Numbered from the stretch's first letter, positions 8,524 through 16,764 are shown. The stretch: 33,918 nucleotides of DNA from Deltaproteobacteria bacterium (GCA_016218905.1 JACRCS010000430.1:1-33918), one strand, 5' to 3'. Numbers and translations: made by a program. The notes: generated from the letters alone by a model not told the origin.

Positions 8524-9036
8524 TCAGGAGCTGGGTGGCGGCACGACGAGCACGGGGATTCCTGCGCGGTGCAGGACGCTCTTCGTCTTGCCGCCGACGG
8601 CCGCAGGCCGGAAGAGCCCCTTGTGGGACCCCATGACGATGAGGTCGCAGCCGAATTCCGAGGCGGCCTTCAAGATCTCGTCGTCGATCTCGCCTTCGCG
8701 GATCACGATCTCGAAGGTATCGAAGGCGGCCTCGGGCCGGGTCGCTCCTCCGTAGAACTCGGCCAGCGCCGTCCGGATCCGATGGTCATCCTTCTTCTTG
8801 CCCATCAGGATCTCCCTCGCGGCCTCGCGATGGCCCTCGCGGAGCCGCTCGGTCGTCCCTTCGCCGGCGAGAAGATCGAGCTGACTGCGCGCGCCCGTGG
8901 GCACCGCCGTCATGGTGTGGAAGAGAACGATGCGCGCGTCGTAACGCGCAGCCAGGCTCGACGCGTACTCAAAGGCGTGCCTGGAGTTGTTCGTAAGATC
9001 CGTCGCGAAGAGGATCTTTTGGATTTGTACGCCCAT
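8524..9036 (-). CDS. Universal stress protein (UspA family)
   Basis: This 170-residue single-domain protein begins QKILFATDLTNNSRHAFEYA, the Usp beta1-helix1 signature with the ATP-contacting Asp. Near the end, CDLIVMGSHKGLFRPAAVG, then GGKTKSVLHRAGIPVLVVP, matches the nucleotide-binding loop and last strand of UspA proteins; the loop is a variant of GxxGx9G(S/T). A ~45-residue insertion follows strand 2. ATG 9036 is chosen because AGGAGGG lies eight bases upstream; the TTG at 9042 is too close to it. It follows the dctPQM genes by 114 bp, and Usp proteins near TRAP transporters are known (TeaD with TeaABC), so a role with the transporter is plausible but not shown. Confidence 0.9.
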   Translation of the reverse strand: MGVQIQKILFATDLTNNSRHAFEYASSLAARYDARIVLFHTMTAVPTGARSQLDLLAGEGTTERLREGHREAAREILMGKKKDDHRIRTALAEFYGGATRPEAAFDTFEIVIREGEIDDEILKAASEFGCDLIVMGSHKGLFRPAAVGGKTKSVLHRAGIPVLVVPPPSS

Positions 9037-9150
9037 CGCCAATACCCTCCTGCTGCTGTCGCGTTTCGCTCTGCTCCGGAGTTCCGGGAACTACGAGCAC
9101 GGTGGCCCGGACACTGGTGGAGCACGTGCGCCAATGCTCCTTCGACGCCC

Positions 9151-10506
9151 TCACATGCCGCCGCCCGCCGCGCCCTCCAGGAGGTAGCCCGCCTCCACCG
9201 CGGCCGGGTAGAAGATCTTCGGCAGGAAGAGGCTCAGGTCCGGCCAGTATACCAGGATCGCGAGCACCGCGATCTGGAGGAGGAGGAACGGCAGGATGGA
9301 CCGGACCACGTAGATCAGGTCCTTCTTCGCGAGCGTCATCGCGATGTAGAGGCTCACGCCCACGGGCGGAGTGATGTACCCGATGCCCAGGTTCACGGTC
9401 ATGAGGAGCCCGAAGTGTAGGGTGTTGATCCCGAACTTCGCCAGCATGGGGAGCAGGATCGGCGTGATGATGATCGTCGCCGAGATGATGTCCATGAACA
9501 TCCCGACGACGAGGAGGAACAGGTTCACGATCCCCAGGAAGACCCACTTGTTCGTGATGTTCGCCGTCACCGCATCGGTGATCATGTCGGGGAGCCGCTC
9601 GACCGTCAGGTACTTCCCGAAGACCGTGGCGCCGGAGACGATGATGAGGAGCGTCGCGGACTGGACGGCCGAGGTGACCATGACCTTCTTCGCGATCGCG
9701 AGGGTCATGTTCTTGTGGACCCAGAGCTCGATCACGAAGGCGTAGACGCTCGCGATGACGGCGGCCTCGCTGGCCGTGAAGATGCCGGTGTAGATCCCGA
9801 CGAAGATGATCACGGGCAGGAGGATCGCCCAGATGCTGTCCCGGAGTGTCGAGACGAACTCTTTGAAGCTCGGCAGGCTCCGGGTGGCCATCCCGCGGCG
9901 CTTGCAGACCACGTACGAGTACACGCACAAGGACCCGATGAGGAGGGCGCCGGGCGCGTAGCCGGTCATGAAGAGGGCCGCGAGAGAGTCGTTCGTCACC
10001 GCAGCGTAGAGCATCATCGAGATGCTCGGCGGGATGATGATCCCTAGAATCGGCGACGAGGTCATGAGGCCCACGGAGAAGTGCTCGTCGTAGCCGTCGG
10101 CGACGAGGGCCGGAATCATGAAGCCGCCGATCGCGACGACGGTCGCGACCGTGGAGCCGGAGATCGCGCCGAAGAGCCCGCACGCCACGACCCCCGCCAT
10201 GGCGAGCCCGCCCGGGAAGAACCCGACGAGGGCCTTCGCGAAGTTGATCAGCTTCTTCACGATGGAGCCCGCGGTCATGATGTTCCCGCAGAGGACGAAG
10301 AAGAGCACGACCACCAGGGAGAAGTTGTCCATGGCCTTGTAGAAGCCTTCGAGGAGCAGCATCGACTGCGTCTCGAAGGACATCTGGGCTTGGGCGAAGA
10401 AGGCGAGACCCACGATCCCGGCGGCAAAGAGGCTCAAGGCGACCGGGATCGTCAGGCCCAAGGCAACGAAAAAGAAGAGGATCACGTAGAGGATCGTGTT
10501 GTCCAT
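9151..10506 (-). CDS. dctM: TRAP transporter large permease subunit (DctM)
   Basis: This 451-residue, very hydrophobic protein of ~12 membrane helices is the large ion-coupled permease of a tripartite (TRAP) transporter. Family segments: LFGAISGSTVATVVAIGGFM (about a third of the way in), SSPILGIIIPPSISMMLYA, and TPPVGVSLYIAMTLAKKD near the C-terminus. ATG 10506 lies 30 nt after dctQ. A Gly-rich tail (EGAAGGGM) ends it. With dctP and dctQ it would import an organic acid driven by Na+ or H+; the substrate cannot be read from sequence. Confidence 0.95.
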   Translation of the reverse strand: MDNTILYVILFFFVALGLTIPVALSLFAAGIVGLAFFAQAQMSFETQSMLLLEGFYKAMDNFSLVVVLFFVLCGNIMTAGSIVKKLINFAKALVGFFPGGLAMAGVVACGLFGAISGSTVATVVAIGGFMIPALVADGYDEHFSVGLMTSSPILGIIIPPSISMMLYAAVTNDSLAALFMTGYAPGALLIGSLCVYSYVVCKRRGMATRSLPSFKEFVSTLRDSIWAILLPVIIFVGIYTGIFTASEAAVIASVYAFVIELWVHKNMTLAIAKKVMVTSAVQSATLLIIVSGATVFGKYLTVERLPDMITDAVTANITNKWVFLGIVNLFLLVVGMFMDIISATIIITPILLPMLAKFGINTLHFGLLMTVNLGIGYITPPVGVSLYIAMTLAKKDLIYVVRSILPFLLLQIAVLAILVYWPDLSLFLPKIFYPAAVEAGYLLEGAAGGGM

Positions 10507-10536
10507 GGTCGGTCCTCGCAGACGCTGGTGGCGAAG

Positions 10537-11031
10537 CTACTTGGCGCTGATCGGCTTGCCCGTGAGGTCCTCGTACAGCACCTGGAGCTGGCGGAGGACC
10601 ATGAGGATCCCCATCAGCGGCAGGACGCAGTAGAGGTACCGCTGCGGGATCTTCATGACGGTGGTGACCTGGCCCGTCATCATCTGGAGCTGGACGAGCT
10701 TGATCCCGTAGTAGGTGGCGAAGCCTGCGAAGACGAGCACGGCGACGTGGTTGACGAAGTCGAGGGGTTTGGCCAAACTCTTGATCAGGTTCGGGATGGC
10801 GTCGATCCGGATCATGGCGCGGTTCCGGATCGCGACGGAGCAGCCGATGAAGGTCGTGTACATGATCACCTGCCGGACGAACTCCTCCGGCCACGTCATC
10901 GTGTAGGTGATCGTGTACCGGGTGACGACCGTGATGAACAGCCCGACGAGGGCCGCGAAGACCATCAGGAAGAGCGTCCACTCCTCGAAGAAGGAGAGGA
11001 CCTTGTCGAGATAGTAGAATGCTTTGCGCAT
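10537..11031 (-). CDS. dctQ: TRAP transporter small permease subunit (DctQ)
   Basis: The 164-residue protein has four membrane helices (about residues 15-40, 52-70, 93-113, 133-150). The TMTWPEEFVRQVIMYTTFIG and RNRAMIRIDAI segments are DctQ hallmarks. ATG 11031 is preceded by GGAGG with a 4-base spacer, a strong site. It lies 65 nt after dctP, and that gap holds a terminator-like hairpin, then dctM follows by 30 nt. Confidence 0.93.
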   Translation of the reverse strand: MRKAFYYLDKVLSFFEEWTLFLMVFAALVGLFITVVTRYTITYTMTWPEEFVRQVIMYTTFIGCSVAIRNRAMIRIDAIPNLIKSLAKPLDFVNHVAVLVFAGFATYYGIKLVQLQMMTGQVTTVMKIPQRYLYCVLPLMGILMVLRQLQVLYEDLTGKPISAK

Positions 11032-11062
11032 CGTTCCTCCCTATTACTCCCTGGAAATGAAA

Positions 11063-11088
11063 AGGGCCGGGGTTTGCTCCCCGGCCCT
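11063..11088 (-). terminator. Terminator-like attenuating hairpin between dctP and dctQ
   Basis: A perfect 10-bp stem (AGGGCCGGGG / CCCCGGCCCT) closes a 6-base loop, and on the minus strand it is followed by TTTTCATTT. It lies just after the dctP stop. The likely role is to end most transcripts after dctP or protect its 3' end, so that the periplasmic receptor is made in excess over the membrane subunits, as is common in solute-receptor operons. Confidence 0.7.
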
Positions 11089-11096
11089 GAGCTGCG

Positions 11097-12152
11097 TTAG
11101 GGCTTATAGCCCAAGAGGGCCTCCACTTTCTTCAGGTAGTCCACCCCGATCTTGTCGTCCCACTCGCGGAAGACCGCCTGGCTCTGCTTGCGGAGCGTCG
11201 CGATCTCGGACTCGGGAAGCTTGATGAACTCGATGCCGGCCGCCTTGGCCTTGGCGATCTCCGCGTCCTCCTGCTTCCGGCCGGCTTCCCGGGCCTTGGC
11301 GCACTCCTCGCGGGTGACGTCCAGCAGGGTCTTTTGGATGTCCTTCGGCAGGGAGTCGACGAACTTCTTGTTGTACATGTGGATCAGGAGACCCTGGGCA
11401 TAGTCGATCTGGGTGAAGTACTTGGCGACCTCGAACTTCTTCGTCAGGTTGCAGACGATGGCCGTATGGTCGAGGGCGTCGATGACGCCTTGCTTCAGCG
11501 CGATGTGCACGTCCGGCCAGGGCATCGGCACGATGTTGAAGCCCCAGGCCTTGTAGATGCTCTGGTTCACGTCCGCCTCGGCGATGCGGAACTTGAGGGG
11601 CTTCGCGTCGGCGATCTTGCGGATGGGCTTGTCGGAGGCCCAGCCGTAGTTCCCGTACGTGGTCACGTCCACGCCCATCACGCCCTTGTCGAGGGCGCCG
11701 GCGAGCATGTGGTCGAAGAGGGGCTTGTCCTTCACGAACTTGTCGAGCTTATCGAAGGAGTTGACGAGGAAGGGCAGGTTGATGATGCCCATGCGGGGGC
11801 CGATCTTCGGTGCGACCACGGACGAGCAGAGCATCCCCTGGACCGCGCCGATCGTGAGCTGGTTCAGGACCTCCACCTCGCCGCCGAGCTGGGAGAGCGG
11901 GTAGTAGTCGTAGTAGAGCTGCCCGTTCGTCTTCTCCCAGAGCGCGTCCCGGATCTTGTAGCCGACCGCGAACGCCTCGATGGCCGGCGTCGAGACCGCC
12001 GACACCTTCATGACGTACTTGGCGGTCTTGGGATCGAACTTCGGCTTCCACGCCTCCATGGGACTCGGCGCCGGGCCGGCGATGCCGACGCCGACCGCGG
12101 CTCCGACTCCCAACACCAGGCCCAGCGCGACGAGCGGCTTCCAGGTCTTCAT
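11097..12152 (-). CDS. dctP: TRAP transporter substrate-binding protein (DctP family)
   Basis: This 351-residue periplasmic receptor has a signal peptide (positively charged start, hydrophobic core to about residue 27). The mature part follows the DctP fold: the GGEVEVLNQLTIGAVQGML segment, the carboxylate-binding arginine region LKFRIAEADVN, and PWPDVHIALKQGVIDALDH, then the helical C-terminus. ATG 12152 has AAGGAGTGAGCC upstream. It is first in dctP-dctQ-dctM. The ligand is probably an organic acid; DctP proteins also bind amino acids and sugars acids, so specificity is unknown. Confidence 0.95.
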   Translation of the reverse strand: MKTWKPLVALGLVLGVGAAVGVGIAGPAPSPMEAWKPKFDPKTAKYVMKVSAVSTPAIEAFAVGYKIRDALWEKTNGQLYYDYYPLSQLGGEVEVLNQLTIGAVQGMLCSSVVAPKIGPRMGIINLPFLVNSFDKLDKFVKDKPLFDHMLAGALDKGVMGVDVTTYGNYGWASDKPIRKIADAKPLKFRIAEADVNQSIYKAWGFNIVPMPWPDVHIALKQGVIDALDHTAIVCNLTKKFEVAKYFTQIDYAQGLLIHMYNKKFVDSLPKDIQKTLLDVTREECAKAREAGRKQEDAEIAKAKAAGIEFIKLPESEIATLRKQSQAVFREWDDKIGVDYLKKVEALLGYKP

Positions 12153-12466
12153 GGCTCACTCCTTTGGCAGAGGTACGCGGACAGGCGGGGCTGCCCCAGA
12201 TCAAACGACGTTCAGCAACCTACCAGCCGTTTGGTGCGGGGTCTAGCGAAATTTTCGGTAGACGAAACTTCGGGCCTGAGAGGCCTTCGGGGAGGAAACG
12301 CGGGCACCAAACGGTGGTCTGAGCCCTCTCGAATTCCCGTTTTGCGATGCCACTTTAGGAGGACATACCCGGACGGCGACTCCCCCGCGGCGGCAGCACG
12401 GGAGGAAGGCGGGTTCAAGCCAGGGAGCCCGGCGAGGAGAGGGGGGGCGGGCGCTCCCCGGCGCCC
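12153..12466. promoter_or_regulatory. Intergenic region upstream of dctP with an 11-bp inverted repeat
   Basis: There is no convincing gene here. CCGTTTGGTGC (12227-12237) recurs exactly inverted as GCACCAAACGG (12304-12314), and the flanking ACCA is also shared apart from one inserted base. Centres are about 77 bp apart, a spacing seen for looping operator pairs, so this may control dctPQM. A short GC hairpin (12449-12466; GGGCGC/GCGCCC) directly follows the radical SAM stop but lacks a T-tract. I could not pick a convincing -35/-10 pair. Confidence 0.4.
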
Positions 12467-13588
12467 TCAGACGAAGCGCTCCATCAGCTCCCGGATGCCG
12501 TCCTCTACCCCACCCGGACCGTGGGCGGAGACGATCCGGTCGAGCACGGCCTCGGACCGGCAGCGGACGTTCGGGTCCCGAAGACCGTCGATCCCCTCGA
12601 GGAGTCCGGCGCGCCGCCCGGCCTGGTAGACCCGTTGCTCGGCGGGATCCAGGGAGAAGAAGGCGTCGCACTTCGCCAGGAGCGCGGCCTTGGCGTCCGG
12701 AAGGGTACCCTCCAGGTCGCCGAGGAGGTTCAGGATGTGGTCGCTCACGATCCGGGCGCGGATGCCCTGGAGCGCGTCGAGGAAGCGGCGGATCTCGAGC
12801 ACGATCTCGGCGTCGGTCTGGCGCGTGAGCGCGCCGGCGGCGAAGTCCTCCCAGAGGGGGAGCTTGGGTCCGAGGCAGAGGGTGCGCAGCCGCACGAAGT
12901 GGGGATTGATGGCGTTCACGACCCGCGCCGACTCCAGCGCGTGCTCCTCCGAGAGCTCCCGCCCGCCGAGGCCCGGCATGAGGTACTCCGAGAGCTCGAG
13001 CCCCGCCTCGATGACCTTCCGGCCCGCCCGCACGTGGATCTCCCCCGTGGCGCCCTTCTGGATCCTCGAGAGGAGCGCGTCCGAGCCGCTCTCCATCCCG
13101 ATGTGGACGCGGGTGAGCCCGAGCTCCCGGTATGAGGCGAGGTCCTCGGCAGAGAGCCTCGCGACCGTCCGGGACCGAGCATAGGTAGTGATCCGCTCGA
13201 CTTCGGGGAACCGGTGCTTGAAGTGGGCGAGCGCCCGGCGGAAGAGGTCGGGCTTCATGACGAGGGAGTCGGCGTCCTGGAGGAACGCGGTCCGGCCGCC
13301 TCCCGCGAGGGCGTTCAGGATCGCCCACTCGGCGTCCGTGGTGACGAGGCCGGCCCCGACGGCTTCCCGCCCGGACATCCCGCCCGCCCGCTCCAGGAGC
13401 CGGTCCCGGATGCGGGCCATGGCGTCGATGTCGGCCTCGATCTCTTCCGGCGTCCGCAAGCTGAACTTGTGCCGCTTGTAGGTGCGGCAGAAGCGGCACC
13501 GGTTCCAGGGGCAATTGCGCGTCAGCCGGACGAGGTAGCTCCGCGCTTCGCTGGGGGGGCGGATGGGTCCGGTCTCGAAGGTATCCAT
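12467..13588 (-). CDS. Radical SAM protein of unknown substrate
   Basis: The 373-residue protein carries the cluster motif NCPWNRCRFCRTYK (Cys26, Cys31, Cys34; spacing CX4CX2C, one longer than the usual CX3CX2C). It is followed by radical SAM barrel features: a TAFLQDADSLVM strand, a TTYARSRT strand and HIGMESGSDALLSRIQKG, as in the Elp3/HemN-like (COG1032-type) group. The C-terminal ~130 residues are helical and unassigned. It would bind [4Fe-4S] and S-adenosylmethionine. ATG 13588 directly abuts a heptamer repeat array, so no ordinary ribosome site is visible. Its relation to the dehydratase genes upstream is uncertain. Confidence 0.85.
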   Translation of the reverse strand: MDTFETGPIRPPSEARSYLVRLTRNCPWNRCRFCRTYKRHKFSLRTPEEIEADIDAMARIRDRLLERAGGMSGREAVGAGLVTTDAEWAILNALAGGGRTAFLQDADSLVMKPDLFRRALAHFKHRFPEVERITTYARSRTVARLSAEDLASYRELGLTRVHIGMESGSDALLSRIQKGATGEIHVRAGRKVIEAGLELSEYLMPGLGGRELSEEHALESARVVNAINPHFVRLRTLCLGPKLPLWEDFAAGALTRQTDAEIVLEIRRFLDALQGIRARIVSDHILNLLGDLEGTLPDAKAALLAKCDAFFSLDPAEQRVYQAGRRAGLLEGIDGLRDPNVRCRSEAVLDRIVSAHGPGGVEDGIRELMERFV

Positions 13589-13623
13589 TCAGTAATCAGT
13601 CGTCAGTGATCAGTGGTCAGTGA
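13589..13623. repeat. Five tandem TCAGTNN heptamers
   Basis: Units TCAGTAA, TCAGTCG, TCAGTGA, TCAGTGG, TCAGTGA run without interruption, immediately before the radical SAM start codon on its 5' side. Degenerate heptamers of this kind resemble the short tandemly repeated repetitive (STRR) sequences described in cyanobacteria; homology is not implied. Confidence 0.8.
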
Positions 13624-13636
13624 GGGTGGTGCGGTT

Positions 13637-13690
13637 GGTCCGGTGGGTCCCACAGGTCCTATAGGTCCCATAAAACCCATAAGTCCTATA
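13637..13690. repeat. Six tandem nonamers, consensus GGTCCYATA
   Basis: Units GGTCCGGTG, GGTCCCACA, GGTCCTATA, GGTCCCATA, AAACCCATA, AGTCCTATA follow each other exactly. The array lies between the activator stop (13722) and the heptamer array. The same nonamer family recurs at 20175-20210. Some frames translate to collagen-like Gly-Pro-X, which is a by-product of the 9-bp period. Confidence 0.8.
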
Positions 13691-13721
13691 GGTGCTCTCT
13701 CTCGGCTCCAGGATCTCGCCC

Positions 13722-14501
13722 TCAGCGCTCTTCCTCCATCGCAATCAGCGCCGCGCCGTAGGCGCCGACGAACTGCGGGAACGGAGGGATCTCCACCTTC
13801 GCTCCGGCTCGCGCCCCGAGGAGCTGGGCGACGATGGGGAAGGCGGCGACGACGCCGCCGGTGAGGACGATGGAGCCGCCCAACGGGCCCATCTCCACGA
13901 CCCTCGCCACGACCGCGTTGAAGATGCCCCGGCAGATGTTCTCGGGATCCTCGCCCTCGCGGATGAGCTTGATCACCTCGGTGGCCGAGAAGACGGTGCA
14001 GAAGGAGGCGAGCGTGATCTCCCGGGTGGCCGCCTCCGCGAAGGCCTCGAGCTTCTCCAGAGGGACGTCCAGGCGGTGGGCGATCTCCTCGATGAAGGCG
14101 CCGGTGCCGGCGGCACACTTGCGGTTCATCAGGAAGTTCGCCACCGCGCCGTCGGCCCGGACGTGGATGATCTTGTTGTCCTGCCCCCCGATGTCCACCA
14201 CGTCCATCTCCGAGGGGAAGTGGCGGTACGCTCCCCGGGCGTGGCAGGAGATCTCCGTGCGCCGCGCGTCGGCGAAGGGCACGTTCCTTCGGCCGTAGCC
14301 CGTGGAGACCGTGCGGACGAGCTCCGCCCCCCGGGCCGCGGCTGCCGCGAGCACGTCGTCCCGGAGCGCCTCGGCGGCGTCCTCGAAGCGAATGCCCGTG
14401 CGCCGGATCGCCCGGGTGGTCACCTGGCCGGTTTCGTCCACTGCTACGGCCTTGGCCCAGGCGGAACCGAGATCGAGGCCCAGAAAGAGCTTCGTCGCCA
14501 T
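13722..14501 (-). CDS. ATP-dependent activator of 2-hydroxyacyl-CoA dehydratase / benzoyl-CoA reductase (HgdC/BadG-BcrA-type ATPase)
   Basis: This 259-residue ASKHA-fold ATPase matches the archerase family that drives an electron at very low potential into its partner by ATP hydrolysis. It has the phosphate-binding LGLDLGSAWAKAVAVDE (residues 7-23), VVDIGGQDNK (101-110), and the two cysteines that bridge a [4Fe-4S] cluster between monomers: Cys129 in NRKCAAGTGAF and Cys168 in ASFCTVFSATEVI. LTGGV near residue 210 is the second phosphate loop. ATG 14501 follows the dehydratase subunit by 10 nt with AAAGGCGG as ribosome site. Length is typical of HgdC. Confidence 0.93.
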   Translation of the reverse strand: MATKLFLGLDLGSAWAKAVAVDETGQVTTRAIRRTGIRFEDAAEALRDDVLAAAAARGAELVRTVSTGYGRRNVPFADARRTEISCHARGAYRHFPSEMDVVDIGGQDNKIIHVRADGAVANFLMNRKCAAGTGAFIEEIAHRLDVPLEKLEAFAEAATREITLASFCTVFSATEVIKLIREGEDPENICRGIFNAVVARVVEMGPLGGSIVLTGGVVAAFPIVAQLLGARAGAKVEIPPFPQFVGAYGAALIAMEEER

Positions 14502-14511
14502 CGTCCGCCTT

Positions 14512-15729
14512 TCAGCCCAACTGCTCCACGAAGGCCTCGATATTGGTCTTCGCCTGCTCCTCCGAGAAGCACCGCAGGTCGTTCAGGTCTCCATAGAGGA
14601 CGACGTAAGGGACGCCGGTCTTCTCCTTGAGCCGCTGGGGCAGGCCGTAGCGGGTGTTGGAGTTGTTGGGGCAGGTCTTCGCGTCGTGGTAGACGACGCC
14701 GTCCACCGAAAAGTCGGAGAGGAGGCGGGCCATGACCGCTTCCTTCTCCGCGTCGGTCCGGACGATGAAGAGCTCCAGGTACGCGCGGGCCATGCTCTCG
14801 AAGGGCTCTGCGGGATCGAACGCCTCGAAGACCCAGGAGTTGCAGTAAGTCGAGACCACGATGGCCGAGCGGAGCTCCTGGAAGAAGGTCGCGAGCTCCT
14901 TGAGCTTGCCCCAGACCGGCATGCCTTCCCAGTAGAGGCGCCTCCGCTCGCCTTCCACCGCCGAGGTCCCGTTGGCGACCCGCTCCCGGAGCTCCTCCAG
15001 GACGAGCCGGTAGAAGTCGACGGCCTGCTGCGTGCCCCGCAGGACGACGGCGGGCCCCATGAGGATGCTGGCGTCGAAGAACGTGAGGGGGCTCGGGCGG
15101 GCCCGCGCGGTCCAGAGGACGGACTTCCAGAGCTCCGTCGCCTGGGCGGAGAGCCGGAGGATCTCCCGGAAGCGGTCGATATCGAACCTACGACCGGAGA
15201 CGGCCTCCAGCGTGGGGATGAGCGCCTTGTACTGCGCGACCATCCCGCCGAGGATCTCGCCGGTCAGCGCCTCCACCTTCACCGGCGAGTGCACGCCGGC
15301 CAGCGGCACGCCCCACCGCCTCGAGTAGAAGGCGAACCAGTCCTGGACGTCCCGGCATTGGTTCGTGTTGAAGACGAGCACGTCCGCCTTCGGGATCGCT
15401 TGCAGCCCGTACCCCTTCGTCAGCGGCGTCTCGCCCGCGAGGAAGGCGCCCACGTCCGACGTGAGGTAGCTGCAGATGTCGGGGCTGTAGCCGAGGGCGT
15501 TCGCCAGGGGAATGTAGTCGTTGGCGACGCGGGTCGCTCCCAGGAGCGCTCCGTGGTTCTCCGGGAAGTAGACCTTGAAGCCGAAGCTCAGGAGAAGTTC
15601 CGCCGGTCCCACGCTCGTGCACCAGGCGACCTTCTGCTCGGGGTCGCGCGCGGCCTCGTCCACTTCGCGGAAGTGGCCGGCCATGAGCTCCTTCATCTGC
15701 TTCTGGCAGCGGAACGGCTGGAACGCCAT
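14512..15729 (-). CDS. 2-hydroxyacyl-CoA dehydratase / benzoyl-CoA reductase-family subunit (HgdB/BcrC-like)
   Basis: The 405-residue protein has the family's three Fe-S ligand regions: Cys37 in VAWCTSVGPAELLLSFG, Cys86 in DICSYLTSD and Cys125 in FNTNQCRDVQD. Its C-terminus (GDLNDLRCFSEEQAKTNIEAF) is the usual family end. ATG 15729 lies 2 nt after the crotonase stop, so translation is coupled; the activator follows by 10 nt. Known enzymes of this family need two such subunits (HgdA+HgdB or BcrB+BcrC); only one is present here. It may act as a homodimer, use a partner elsewhere, or be a single-subunit branch. Substrate unknown: radical dehydration of a 2-hydroxyacyl-CoA or reduction of an aromatic acyl-CoA are both possible. 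Confidence 0.9.
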   Translation of the reverse strand: MAFQPFRCQKQMKELMAGHFREVDEAARDPEQKVAWCTSVGPAELLLSFGFKVYFPENHGALLGATRVANDYIPLANALGYSPDICSYLTSDVGAFLAGETPLTKGYGLQAIPKADVLVFNTNQCRDVQDWFAFYSRRWGVPLAGVHSPVKVEALTGEILGGMVAQYKALIPTLEAVSGRRFDIDRFREILRLSAQATELWKSVLWTARARPSPLTFFDASILMGPAVVLRGTQQAVDFYRLVLEELRERVANGTSAVEGERRRLYWEGMPVWGKLKELATFFQELRSAIVVSTYCNSWVFEAFDPAEPFESMARAYLELFIVRTDAEKEAVMARLLSDFSVDGVVYHDAKTCPNNSNTRYGLPQRLKEKTGVPYVVLYGDLNDLRCFSEEQAKTNIEAFVEQLG

Positions 15730-15731
15730 GG

Positions 15732-16679
15732 TCACTCTCCCTTGAACTCGGGCTTGTAGGCGCCGATGCTCTTCAGCCCGTGGAGGGCGTCCTTGGTCGC
15801 GAAGATCTCCATGAGGCCGGAGAGCTCGAGCTCCAGGCCCGACTCCAGGTCCTTGCGGAGGCCCTCGTCGACGACGCGGTTTGCGAAGCGGATGGCGAGC
15901 GGCGCCTTGCGCGGGATGACCTTCGCGGCCTGCTGGACGCGTGGGTCGTCGCCCGCGGCCTTGCCGGCGATCATGTCCGCCACGCGGGCGTCCGAGAAGG
16001 CCTCGGCGACGGGCTCCCAGCCCTGGGGGACCGGCCTCGGCGCGAACTTGTCGGCGATCTTCCCCGAAAGGACGAGCTCTTTCACGTAGGCGTCCACCTC
16101 TTCGGAGGGCGCGAAGTAGCGGGCGAGACCGAGCTCGTGGGCGGTCTTCCCGTCCACGAGCTGGCCCGAGAAGATGAGGTACTTCCCGAGCTCCTTGCCT
16201 ACCGCCCGCGGCGTCCGCTGGGTGCCGCCCAGGCCCGGGTAGATTCCGATCCCGGTCTCCGGCAGCCCGAAGCTCGCCTTCTCCGTGGCGACGATGGCGT
16301 GGCACGCCAGCGAGAGCTCGGTCCCGCCGCCCAGGGCGAGCCCGTTCACCTTGGCGATGACGGGCTTGAAGCAGGTCTCGAGCTTCCGGAGCAGGCGGTG
16401 CCCCCTCCGGGTGAACTCCAGGATCTTCGGGATGGTCCCGGCCTCCACGTGCTCGATGAAGAACTTGATGTCCGCGCCGGCGATGAACGCCTTGCCGCTG
16501 CCTTCGAGAACCACCGCGCGCACGTCCGGACGCTGGGAGGCCTGGTCGAAGGCGGCCTCCAGCTCGGAGACGACCTGCTCGTTGAGCGCGTTGAGCGCTT
16601 CCGGCCGGCGAATCGTGATCGTCGCGATGCCGCTGTCGACGCTCGCATGGATGAAGGCCGCCTGGGTGGACTCTGCCAT
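15732..16679 (-). CDS. Enoyl-CoA hydratase/isomerase (crotonase superfamily)
   Basis: ATG 16679 gives 315 residues; a frame open upstream to 17210 lies across the divergent HEAT gene and is not real. The crotonase core occupies residues ~8-200: oxyanion-hole IAGADIKFF (66-74) and NGLALGGGTELSLACH (112-127), with both hydratase glutamates, Glu121 and Glu141 (GLPETGIGIYPGLGG). The C-terminal ~110 residues are longer than in a standard 260-residue hydratase. It is the first gene of a tight three-gene unit with the dehydratase subunit and activator, suggesting it hydrates the enoyl-CoA product or feeds that pathway. A BamA-like ring hydrolase is an alternative, but those are usually longer (~375 residues). 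Confidence 0.9.
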   Translation of the reverse strand: MAESTQAAFIHASVDSGIATITIRRPEALNALNEQVVSELEAAFDQASQRPDVRAVVLEGSGKAFIAGADIKFFIEHVEAGTIPKILEFTRRGHRLLRKLETCFKPVIAKVNGLALGGGTELSLACHAIVATEKASFGLPETGIGIYPGLGGTQRTPRAVGKELGKYLIFSGQLVDGKTAHELGLARYFAPSEEVDAYVKELVLSGKIADKFAPRPVPQGWEPVAEAFSDARVADMIAGKAAGDDPRVQQAAKVIPRKAPLAIRFANRVVDEGLRKDLESGLELELSGLMEIFATKDALHGLKSIGAYKPEFKGE

Positions 16680-16764
16680 GGTTCTCCTCCTCCAGGATCT
16701 CGCTTCACTGGGAAGCCACAACGTGTGCTCCGGCCGAAGCGCCTGCCGGCCGGAGCGGAGCGCT

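Noticed and set aside
13589..13690. CRISPR array
   Set aside because: Units are 7 and 9 bp with no spacers and no cas genes nearby.
13603..14118. Minus-strand frame ending in a collagen-like Gly-Pro-X tail
   Set aside because: It lies in another frame of the HgdC-type activator gene; the Gly-Pro-X stretch is just the translation of the 9-bp repeat array.
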